In this document: piece by piece, positions 55,017 to 64,000 of the stretch | Layout of the letters: each line of letters starts with the position of its first letter | Numbering within the stretch: position 1 is the first letter of the stretch | Source: Tillandsia leiboldiana | Lineage: Eukaryota; Streptophyta; Magnoliopsida; Poales; Bromeliaceae | Length of the DNA: 64,000 bases | Reading direction: 5' to 3' | NCBI GenBank assembly: GCA_029204045.2 | Contig: CM055076.1 | Coordinates: forward strand, 23,660,743 to 23,724,742 | Notes under the pieces: model-generated | Database searches by the model: none | Seen by the model: only the letters and a program-made list of their open reading frames with translations | Told to the model about the DNA's origin: nothing | Translations under genes and position numbers: made by a program

Positions 55017-55965
55017 TACTCTCTTCTTTCTCAAGGAGCATTAGTGGTCAATACAACTTCATTCTTCCTGGTGTTGTTATCTAAGAGTTGGTTCTCCCTG
55101 AGTCCTTCCATGACACTGCTACTATCTACCAGGATACCCTCTACTTCCACACTTATTCTTTATTGAGGTACACATAGCTAATTACATTAAAAAAAAAAAA
55201 TTATTTCACACTTTTTTTATTTTCTTTTTTTTTTTGTTCTTTTTTCCTTCACTACTTTCTAGATAGAATTCTCTAAGAATTACTTTCAATCATTTCTACT
55301 TCACACTTATTCCTTATTTAGGTACTCATAACTAATTACATAAAACTTTTTTTTTTTTTTTGTTCTTTTCCTTCGCTGCTTTGTAAATAGAGTCCTCTAA
55401 GAATTGCTTTCAGTCTTTTCATGCATGATTTTAAGTCTTTTGTTTATTTTGTGCCTATGCTTCATGAAATTACTCTATAATACATCACTAACTACTATCT
55501 ATGACTTCACATTTTTAAGCAACTAGCTACTTTCAGTCTTTTCGTGCATGATTTTACTACTGCAGTGCATCACTACGTACTATTTATTCACTACAATACA
55601 TCACTTTTGCTCTTCAAGTTCCTTGCATGGTCTTACGTTCATTACTATTAATGGATTTACCAAATCTCTGTCATTTCTAAAATCCTGCCAACAATTTGTT
55701 AGCTTTTTTATTATGTGGCTTATATTTTTGTTTCCTATTTTCGGTGTTGCCTGCCGACAACTGTTGATGTTCTAGGAAATTAGTGGAAGCAGATTGAGGG
55801 TTCTTCTATGCTAGGAAATTGGTCGAGGACAGCAACATGCTGCAGTGATAACAAAAATTTCTGTTCCCTGCTCCTTTCTACCAGATAAAGCACCTTTTTC
55901 CTCCTCTATCCTCTACCACCTCCTAAACCTCCCCCCTACAATAAAATGCAATGAAAGGAAGTTTG
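55017..55965. other. T-rich non-coding DNA, possibly intronic
   Basis: T-rich sequence with two diverged copies of a block (CACACTTATTC(T/C)TTATT(G/T)AGGTAC...TTGTTCTTTTCCTTC at about 55140-55260 and 55300-55390), and TTTTC(A/G)TGCATGATTTTA repeated near 55418 and 55535. No coding capacity recognised. Confidence 0.4.
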
Positions 55966-57700
55966 GACATATTTGGATTGAGATTTTTTAATGTGTAAGT
56001 TCTTTTAGATTTTTTCTGGATTCCGTGTCTAAAATTTCCTCCATATATATTTGCAAGGCCTGGTGATCATTCCTCCTGTGTCTTCTAAGGCAATAATGGT
56101 AGAAAGGAAGAGAAAAGACTTACTGAGGCAATGAATGTATAAGAAGGAAGAAGGGGTTTGGACAGCCTGATTCCTGCGGCAACCACTTCTACAAGTTTGC
56201 CATGTTCTCTCCACCTGTCTTCTCCTAAATGAATTTAGATATATTATCTGAGTTACTTTTATATTTTGGATTAATCTTCTTCTTGAACTTTTGCCAAATC
56301 TTACTTTGTTTTCTTTATGATGTCTTTTGAGGCAATGATGCTGTACATAGATGCTGGCGAGTTCGGATGGCCTGGTTGGAGGCAATCGATCACTGATTTT
56401 ACACCTCGGTTTGGATTGAATCCTAATGTTTTCACAAATCTACTGACTCTCCTCATGTCTTCTCAGGCAATATTAATAGAAAGAAGTAAAATTGAAAAGA
56501 AAAAAAAAAAGAAAAAAAAATGAAGAAAAGAATTTGGCCAGTTTAATTCCTACAGCAATGGATTACAAAGTTCGTTATACCCTCCTGGTTGAATGTTCTT
56601 TGTGAGCTAAGATGTTACCTGGGCCTCTGATAACTTTTGACTCGCTCTTTTTTTCTTCTTTATTTTTATTTTCACACCTACATTTCATTCAATTTCAAAT
56701 TGCCTTGAATCTTCTGATACTATTTTATCCTCAACTTTTTTGTACTTGCAGGTTATTAGTTCCTATCTTCTCTCATTTGTTTTTTGTGTTCGAAGGAAGT
56801 TCCAGCAGATTTGAATTGAGTTTTTTTAAAATGTAAGTTCTAATTTCCTCCTAATTAAGGAGTGTTTTCTGAGGCAATGGTGATAGAAAGGAAGAGAAAG
56901 GAATTGCTGGTAATGATTACATAAGAAAGAAAATAGGTTTGGGACAGCCTAATTCCTGCGGCAACCAATCTCAGAAGTTTGCTATGTTTTCTCCACCTTA
57001 CTTCTCCTGAATGAATTCAGATATTATCTGAGCTACTTTCTAATTTTGGTTTAATTTTCTTTCTGAGTTTTTTATTGATCTTAATTTATTTTCTTCATTA
57101 CTCCTGTGTCTTATGAGGCAATGATGTTGTAAGTAGATGCTAGCGAAATCGCTTGGCCTGGTTGGAGGCAACCGAACACTGATTCTGCATCTCTATTTGG
57201 ATTGAATCCTAATGTTGTTACAAATCTGCTAATTCGCCTCATGTCTTATCAAGCAGTGCTGATAGAAATAAGTAAAATAAAAAAAATAAAAAAATAAAAA
57301 ATAAAAAAAGAATTTGGCCTGTTCAATTCCTACAGCAATTCATTATGAAGTTCGTTATACCTTCCTGGTTGAATGTTCTTTGTGAGCTAAGATGTTACCT
57401 AAGCCTCTAATAATTTTTCCCTACCTTCTTTTTTCTTCTTTATTTCTATTTTCATACCTACATTTTGTTCAGTTTCTAATTGCCTTGAATCTATTGATAC
57501 TATTTTTTTTCTCAACTTTTCTGCACTTGCACTCTATTACTTCCTATCTTCTCTCATTTGTTTTTTGTGTTCAAAGGAAGTTTGGACAGATTTGAATTAA
57601 GTTATTTTGAATTTTTTTGGGATTTTGTGACTATGATTTTCTCCTCACAGATATGGGGTTGGGATGGCCTAATTCCTGCGGCAAACTTCCCTGTGTATCT
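55966..57700. repeat. ~0.8-kb tandem duplication, two full copies and a partial third
   Basis: A unit running from TTTGGATTGAG (about 55974) through CCTAATTCCTGCGGCAACC, GATGCTGGCGA..GGCCTGGTTGGAGGCAA, TTTGGATTGAATCCTAATGTT and GAATGTTCTTTGTGAGCTAAGATGTTACCT is repeated from about 56810 and begins again at about 57590. Copies are perhaps 80-85% alike with indels. It contains no sustained open frame, so a non-coding transcript or an intron is possible. Confidence 0.7.
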
Positions 57701-57726
57701 TCCTTCTTCTCAAATGTTTCCTAGAT

Positions 57727-57727
57727 G

Positions 57728-57793
<66 letters not shown>
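57727..57793. repeat. (TA)n microsatellite
   Basis: About 64 bp of TA repeats, followed by TATG repeats to about 57822. Confidence 0.95.
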
Positions 57794-57794
<1 letters not shown>

Positions 57795-58019
57795 TGAATA
57801 AATATATGTATGTATGTATGTGTGGAGAAAAGCTTCTTTGCTTTCATCTGTGAGCTAGAAATCTACACTTTCTTCTGCTAGAAAACTACAGCGGTTGCCT
57901 CTTGGCTAGGCTTTTAAACATAAGTTTATCTTTGTAAAGAATGGTTGCCTCTTGCCTTTATTTGCATTTCCTCTACATACGATCTTTTTGAATGACATTA
58001 GTTCCTGCACAAAAAAAGT

Positions 58020-58165
58020 CTACTTAAGATGCAGTATGACAAAGGTCTGGCACCATACTTAAGATGCAGAATTCTTCCATACTCTTTTCGTCTAAGATGC
58101 AGAATTCTCAATGGCCTAAGATGCAGAATTCTTCCATGCTTAAGATGCAGAATTCTTTCATACTC
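58020..58165. repeat. Short tandem motif TAAGATGCAGAATTCTTCCAT
   Basis: (T)TAAGATGCAG occurs five times at irregular 22-38 bp spacing, usually followed by AATTCT. No gene. Confidence 0.7.
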
Positions 58166-59233
58166 TTTTCATCTATTGCATTAAATGAATGAAGTCTCAA
58201 TGGCCTACTTACTTTACGGTTGGGATGACTCTTTGTGCCCAATCAATGCCTTGCTTTCCGTTTGCTCTTTCGGTTTGGATGGCTTTACTACAAGCAACCA
58301 CTTACTTGAGTGCACCTGTAAGTAGAAAAATATTTTACATTAAGTTACGATTGAGATTCATGGGTTGCGTTACTTCAGTTTGAGTTGGTACTATTTTTGC
58401 TTACTCTTCCTTATCTAGCTGTGAACTCTAAATTCACTATTTTGTTCTCAGCTTAAACTTCAGTACTGGGGTAAGTACCCTTGGCTGCTTACTTTTTTGC
58501 TATGAATTTTAAATTCACCTACATTTAATGAATTAAGTGAATTAAGTCTCAATGGCCTGCTTACTTCATGTTTCTACTTACCAAATATTTTACATTCTGT
58601 TACACAATTGGGTTGGAGAAATAATTGTCTACATATAGTGAATTACGAATGTTCCCTTGCCAAATCAATGTCCTGCTTACTTTAGTCTTCTACTTAGAAA
58701 GTATTTTAAGTTCGGTTCACATTTGGATTGGAGAAAAATTTTGCGCCCTTCCAATAGTTCACATAGTAAACAGCATTAAGCCATGGCACTACCTTCATTT
58801 GCTCTTTTATTTGCATGCATCATAGAATCTTCTCAGGCTGTATTTTTTATGGTTAAAAGACATATTGAGGACTCATGAATAAGGAAACAAAACGGCATGT
58901 ATTCTTCACTTATTACCGGTATTATACGACATACTTTTGGTTTGGTTCGGCTTCAATTATTTGAGCTTGTATACATATGGTTCTTGAAGGATACTATAAC
59001 AAAACGGAATACGGCATAGTTTTGGTTTACTTTGGCTTCAATTATTGGAGGTTGTACATATATAACTCTTAAAGGAAGCTACACCAAAACAGGGTAGCTA
59101 AGCTAAAAAAAAATTAAGGTATATGAGGTGATGATGATTCGATGCTGCTCATTTGAACAACAGTTAGTTATGACGTTCAGTTATTCGAGTTGGCGCAAGC
59201 CTGAATCTCTCTACTTTCCTTCGAATATTGGGT
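58166..59233. other. Non-coding DNA with scattered diverged repeats
   Basis: TCAATGGCCT(A/G)CTTACTT and TATTTTACATT recur near 58197, 58320, 58550 and 58670, suggesting old local duplications. A pair of diverged blocks (TTTTGGTTT(G/A)(G/C)TTTGGCTTCAATTATT) lies near 58935 and 59020. No gene recognised. Confidence 0.4.
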
Positions 59234-59397
59234 CATATCATAAGAGTTTTATGGTAAGGCAACTTAGACAGCCTAAGGCAACTATTGCAACCATTTCACT
59301 CTTGATAGAATTTTCATATCATAAGAGATTTTATGGTAAGGCAACTTGGACGACCTAAGGCAACTATTGCAACCATTTCACTCTTGATAGAATCTTG
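59234..59397. repeat. 82-bp-scale tandem duplication
   Basis: CATATCATAAGAG..TTTTATGGTAAGGCAACTT..GCCTAAGGCAACTATTGCAACCATTTCACTCTTGATAGAAT is present twice in direct tandem with a few substitutions. Confidence 0.85.
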
Positions 59398-59399
59398 GA

Positions 59400-59778
59400 T
59401 CGAAAAGTAGAGGATTTTGTGGATAGATATTAATGTGATTAACCAAAAGTATATATGAGAGCATATCTGAGCCTCTATTACTTACTCTTTACTGTTATGT
59501 GCTGTTTGCTCTCTACTTTGGTCGGCAAAAGAATGTTGCCTGTCGAAAATCAGCGCAATATTGCTTAATACTTTACTTAAAATCAGTGGTATTTACTTTT
59601 CTTCTTTTCTTTTCTTTGTTTCTTTCTTTTGGTATCCCTATTTTGCTATACAAATTTTAGTTTCTTTTGATTTTATTCTCTTGAAATAATCAGTGGGGTT
59701 CTCTGTTTGTTCCTTATGTTGTGTAGGTTCAATCAATCAGTTGGATTGAAGTTTTGTATTTCCTGTTTTTAGAGTGTG

Positions 59779-59831
<53 letters not shown>

Positions 59832-60319
59832 TGATGTAACTGCTTATATTTTTTACCACATATTTTGACGTGATGGTTTTGCTCATTTTTTAGTTCAATT
59901 TCTTCTGTAATGGATAAATGTATTTGTAATTTTTCTTGCATTCCGTTAGTTCATATTCTTCTATCTTCTCTTTTCCATTCATTCTCTTGCTATTCCAGCA
60001 CAGGTTTTCTTTTAAGTATATATGAATTCTCCTTGCTTGCTTTGTACTTTGCTTGGCTCAGAGATGTTTACCTTGGGGGGGTTAGAATAGAGAAAACATT
60101 AGAAAATGTTGGAGATCAACATGTATATTGTTTAGAACTCTCGATCCATGCTTCTTTTTTTTTATGATTTCAAATTTATAGGTTGTATATATTCCTTCAA
60201 TGGTCTTCTCTTTTTTCTTTTTTTTTTCTTTTCTGTTTTCCCCCTCTGTTTCCTCTATGGTCACCAAATGTTTGATACAATACTCTATTCCTTAGCTGTT
60301 ACTATCTTGACAAGTATAT
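59400..60319. other. T-rich non-coding DNA with (TG)n(TA)n
   Basis: Non-coding sequence with GTGTGTGTGTGT then TATATA at about 59774-59828 and T-rich runs at 60151 and 60208-60232. No gene recognised. Confidence 0.4.
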
Positions 60320-60324
60320 TGCAT

Positions 60325-60797
60325 TATAACGACCCGGCCCACTAGCAATAATAACTTGTTGGGCCCAAACCACAGCCCAAAATGCTTAAGCCCAGTTATT
60401 ATTATTAGTGTCCATGTCTCATATAAACCCAATCACAATTCTATCCACATCCAATGTGGGACTATTGGGGGCGTCACAGACTCCCCCCGTTTAGGCCTGA
60501 CGTCCTCGTCAGCCCAAACACACACACTGCAACCCAAGATCACCAGGCGATGTGAGACTCGTCTCGCTAGCCCTGTCATCTAGACCCAGGCTCAGCCGAG
60601 ACTCGCCGCACACTTCCGGCTGGTTATTGGCTCTGATACCAAATATAACGACCCGGACCACTAGCAATAATAACTTGTTGGGCCCAAACCACAGCCCAAA
60701 ATGCTTAAGCCCAGTTATTATTATTAGTGTCCATGTCTCATATAAATCCAATCACAATTCTATCCACATCTAATGTGGGACTATCGGGGGCATCACA
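60325..60797 (-). mobile_element. Complete TRIM retrotransposon 2 (473 bp), TSD TGCAT
   Basis: Two 154-bp LTRs (60325-60478 and 60644-60797), read on the minus strand, begin TGTGA(C/T)GCCCCC and end GGTCGTTATA. The primer site TGGTATCAGAGCC (minus strand, 60641-60629) lies two bases inside the 5' LTR. The polypurine tract ACGGGGGGAGTC precedes the 3' LTR. Flanks TGCAT at 60320-60324 and 60798-60802 are identical. It has no coding capacity. The solo LTR at 33811 belongs to the same family. Confidence 0.94.
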
Positions 60798-60802
60798 TGC
60801 AT

Positions 60803-61369
60803 AAGTCATTGGTCAAAAAGAATTGGTAGTAAATCAGAATCATCAACTATCAATTAGTAGTAAAAAAGAACCAATATTTTCTTTGTCTTACTTTCCCTGT
60901 TGATTGTAAATGTACAATTTCTTATCCTGTTTTTCTCACTTGCATTTACAATTAGTTCCAAATTGGATGATTGAATTACACACATAGGAAAAATGTTAGC
61001 TGAGTGTTGTTTCTTTTTCTTTCCTTTTTTCTTTTTATGCCCCCTTTTTTACTTTGGCTCGAGTAAAATTTAGACAATTCATAGTTAACTGCCACTGTGA
61101 TTGATTGATGATTCTAATTCTAAAGTATATAACACATTTTTCTTACCTCTTTATGTATTATCCTCACATTTATATTGATACCAATTGTACTGTTATACAG
61201 TGTTGAAACCATCTTGATTCTGCTGTTCTGGAAAATAAAATTGTTGGTTATATGTTCATTCTTCTTTTGTGCTCTCATAATGTAAAATTCCATTTACGGA
61301 TCTAACAGTGGTGCTCTGGACCCATTGTTTGTTTAAAATTGTACTTTGGTCAAAAGAAATTGCAAATTA
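60803..61369. other. Non-coding DNA, possibly intronic
   Basis: T-rich, no sustained open frame. If the Ala-rich segment after the solo LTR is an exon, this would be its upstream intron. Confidence 0.35.
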
Positions 61370-61374
61370 ATCTT

Positions 61375-61745
61375 TGTTAGCAACGAGCGCACAAACTAAA
61401 CAAAATCAATTGGCGATCACGACAGAAAAGTAAAATCAAAATTGCACGACAGAGAATTAACACACAGATTTACGTGGAAACCCTTTGCAGGGAAAAAACC
61501 ACGGGCGAAAGAGGAGAGATTTCACTATGTAGAAAAGAGGGAATACAAGAGTTCGTGATGATACAATCGCCCGATCTCACTCTAGGGCAAATAAAAGAGA
61601 ACTTAGGGTTTTTTCTTAGCGGATCGGATTCGTACCGCGGGGGACTCCGCCCCCCGCACCCCCCGTTTTCCTGTCGCACCGCGAAGCCGTCGGCGAACCT
61701 GAATCATAATATCGAAGCGATTCTGATTTTGAGTCACATCTAACA
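61375..61745 (+). mobile_element. Solo LTR (371 bp), TSD ATCTT
   Basis: It starts TGTTAGCAACGAGCGCAC and ends GAGTCACATCTAACA. It is flanked by ATCTT at 61370-61374 and 61746-61750. The block GATTTACGTGGAAACCC is typical of plant LTRs. It inserted a few bases before a possible splice acceptor (CATACAG at about 61751-61757). Confidence 0.92.
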
Positions 61746-61757
61746 ATCTTCATACAG

Positions 61758-62089
61758 AAAACCAAATTTCGCTGCTGCTGCGGAAGTACCTGCAGCTGCT
61801 ACTGCTGAAGCTGTTGTTGCTGCTGCTGCTGAAGTTGCTGCTGCGGAGGCTGAAGCTACTGCTGCGGAGGTACCTGCGGCTGCTGCTGCTGCGGAAGTAC
61901 CTGTGGCTACTGCTGTTGTTACTGCCGAATCTACTGCTACTGCTGAAGCTGCTGCTTCTGCTGCCGCTGCTATTGGTCCATCTGCTATTGCGGCAGCTGC
62001 AGCTGTTGAAGATGCGGGTGTGATTGAGGCTGCGGCTGAAGATGGTGCTACTGTTGTACCTGGGTTTACTGCTACTACTAACTTCTCGG
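61758..62089 (+). CDS. Possible exon encoding an alanine-rich protein segment
   Basis: A frame bounded by ATACAG and TCG|GTAAAA encodes KPNFAAAAEVPAAATAEAVV, further Ala/Glu/Val/Pro repeats, then a less repetitive end (EDAGVIEAAAEDGATVVPGF) and TNFS. It is essentially a GCT-rich imperfect trinucleotide repeat, and the opposite strand is also open, so it may not be coding. Downstream, TTTTTAAATGCAG at about 62237 and a TATGTAG at about 62384 could be acceptors for further short exons, but the frames do not join cleanly. No family recognised. Confidence 0.35.
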
Positions 62090-62159
62090 TAAAAAACAGG
62101 CGCACCGAGTTATTTGAAGAAACATCTCTAATCATAGAAAGTTCTTCAAGATAGTATAA

Positions 62160-63490
62160 ATTTATTAACTTTTTTCTTCTATATTTTAGATATTATTTAA
62201 TTAATATATATATTTATCTTCTGATTTTTAAATGCAGCTTTACACAATTACCCGCAAAGTCGTTTGAAGTTCTTCCTGCAAAAAGACACTAACCTAGGTG
62301 ATATTTGCTATTGAATTTTTTTTTAATTGAGCACTTTGCTATTCGTGTATAAAACTACTAATGTTTACTTATTATATATGTAGCTCCAAAAATATTGATG
62401 AAGAAGCCGAAGACAACAAATAAAAATTTATATAGAATTTATAATTTTAAAGATATAAATAATAAATCTGGAGAACAGTAAATCGACAATATATATTTCC
62501 TATAAAACATGTGATTTGTATTTGAATTGTTTAATTTTTTTTTGTTGTATTGGAATTTATTGTAATTTGAATTGTTTAATTTTTTTTTGTCATACTTCAA
62601 TTTTTCTTATAGTACCAATTTAGTGTTTATTATAGTTTCTTTTGTATGCTTTGTTATAGTTTGGAGATTCTGTTAATTTTCGTTTGAATTTCATCAATTT
62701 CTTTTTTTTTTTTAACAAATCAGACTATCTTCTTACTATATATGGTATCAATTTAGTATTCTACTTACTCACTAATGCTGTGGCGTAGCGCAGGTTAGTC
62801 CCTTATGTTTGATATTCATATATAAAATTATTAATATTAAATTATTATTTTTTTGTAGAGTTCAAAATTTAGATGAAAATATTGCAAATATCAAATGAAG
62901 GCTTCTTAATTTGTAATTTGAAATGAACTATATAGATGGTTTTTAGTTTCAAAAATATAGATATAATTTTAAATGAAGGTTGTATATATTTAACGTAAAA
63001 CTAAATTATTTATGCCGACGGTATATATTTAACGCAAAACTGAATAAAATAATATCCGTAGCGTAGTGCGGGTTCATTTCTAGCATAATTTTATTGTTGT
63101 GTCACATGCACTGTCCATGTTTCTTCTCCATGCACCTCCAAGCATTCCTAGCCAAATCTCAGTTTATTTTATTTTATATTTTTCTAAGCACCACTTGTTA
63201 TTTTTTGAATAATTTTTGAATTATACACAATAGTAATTAAATTTTATCAATAATTATTGTTGTTGATCTAATAATCAAAAAGTTAATTTCAAAAATAAAA
63301 ATATTTTTATGCTTTTAAAAATATTTTGGCTCAACATAGATTGATTAGTCTTTTTTATAAATATGTCTTTTTATATATAACTGAGTTGGACTTTATATTT
63401 AAGTTAGGCAAAAATTCAAATAATAAAAATTTTAATATTATATATAATTATAATTAATATATAATTAAATTATATAAATTATATAAATAT
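62160..63490. other. AT-rich DNA, no gene seen
   Basis: It contains a local duplication (TTGAATTGTTTAATTTTTTTTTGT at about 62523 and 62570) and two GCGTAGCGCAGGTT/GCGTAGTGCGGGTT motifs (about 62782 and 63060) that resemble ends of plant repeats, but I could not delimit an element. Confidence 0.4.
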
Positions 63491-63499
63491 AAAATATAT

Positions 63500-63678
63500 G
63501 TATTCGAGCGGCTATCGAACCAGCGAACTGATCCCGGCTAGTGTTCAGCTTGTTTATTAATGAGCTGAAAAATTCGGCTCATGTTCAGCTCATTCACTAA
63601 ACGAGCGATTTGATTTCGAGCTTATTTCGAACCGAACACAAGCTGGCTCGCGAACAGCGAGCTAAACTGCCACCCCTA
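63500..63678. mobile_element. Right-end fragment of the GAGCCGAACACGAG hAT family
   Basis: TATTCGAGCGGCTATCGAAC...AGCTAAACTGCCACCCCTA matches the right halves of the elements at 8470 and 38792, diverged. The left half with TAGGGGTGTCAAC is not found. Confidence 0.75.
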
Positions 63679-63798
63679 CTTCAATATAACTAATAGATGC
63701 ACCCTCATCTTAGAATGAATGAAATGTATATCATACATTTCAAATAAATATATGAATAGTGTCACTCTAAATAAATATACATGAAAAAAATTTGAACT

Positions 63799-63839
<41 letters not shown>

Positions 63840-64000
63840 AAGCAATTAAAGTTCCAAGGTGCAAATAATAATTAATGACTTGGCGTGCAACTCACCAATC
63901 TTATTTTCTGGAATCTTTTGACATGCCGTAGAGGCCAGTATCACTTCACGTTTCAAATCCTAATACTTTAATTGCTAAATTATTAAATTACATAAAATTC
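63679..64000. repeat. Intergenic DNA with a 38-nt poly(A) run
   Basis: A run of A at about 63799-63837 follows unassigned sequence. It might be the tail of a retroposed sequence, but no coding remnant or duplication was found. Confidence 0.5.

Noticed and set aside
62238..62420. Downstream exons of the Ala-rich candidate gene
   Set aside because: Potential acceptors and donors exist, but phases do not join to the Ala-rich frame without a stop.
63040..63085. Helitron 3' end (GCGTAGTGCGGGTT...CTAG)
   Set aside because: The hairpin is poor, the terminus reads CTAGC rather than CTRR-T, and no 5' TC end was found.

Overview
This is a stretch of flowering-plant nuclear DNA: AT-rich, with GT-AG introns, a plant type I MADS-box gene, the plant ARPC5 gene, plant-type Copia, TRIM, Mutator-like, hAT and CACTA elements, and long (AT)n microsatellites. 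I cannot name the species. Most of the window is transposon, and the few host genes are interrupted by or packed with insertions.

Layout. 1-5.4 kb: degenerate repeats, a 1.7-kb fold-back and unassigned GC-rich DNA. 5.6-9.1 kb: a two-exon gene for a 76-residue secreted proline-rich peptide, whose 3.2-kb intron holds four non-autonomous DNA transposons. 9.4-11.1 kb: a complete TRIM retrotransposon with 5-bp target duplication and two more MITEs. 15.3-15.8 kb: an intronless, divergent type I MADS-box gene. 16.1-19.0 kb: three non-autonomous elements.

19.2-34.6 kb is the main result. A minus-strand gene for ARP2/3 complex subunit 5 (ARPC5) is cut in its last coding exon by a 13,015-bp Mutator-like element (19298-32312) flanked by a perfect 9-bp duplication, ATCTCCAGT. 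The element is an almost perfect giant palindrome: two arms of about 6.4-6.6 kb meet at a 12-nt centre. Each arm carries a MuDR-type transposase gene and a seven-exon plant mobile domain (PMD) gene. The two transposase genes diverge from the centre, and each PMD gene points to its outer end. Both outer ends have arrays of GGCGCTGA-N5-TCAGCGCC hairpins. The same hairpins occur in a 533-bp non-autonomous element at 36811-37343, which has its own 9-bp duplication. The transposase genes have lost opposite splice sites of the same intron (left arm the acceptor, right arm the donor), while all PMD splice sites are intact in both arms.

34.8-39.4 kb: hAT-like elements and a 5'-truncated LINE. 39.5-54.4 kb: an unrecognised GC-rich host sequence split by a solo LTR and two young Copia elements, each with perfect 5-bp duplications. 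Both Copia elements have damaged coding regions. 54.7-64 kb: a TRIM solo LTR, an approximately 0.8-kb tandem duplication, a second TRIM, another solo LTR that sits just before an alanine-rich possible exon, and AT-rich DNA.
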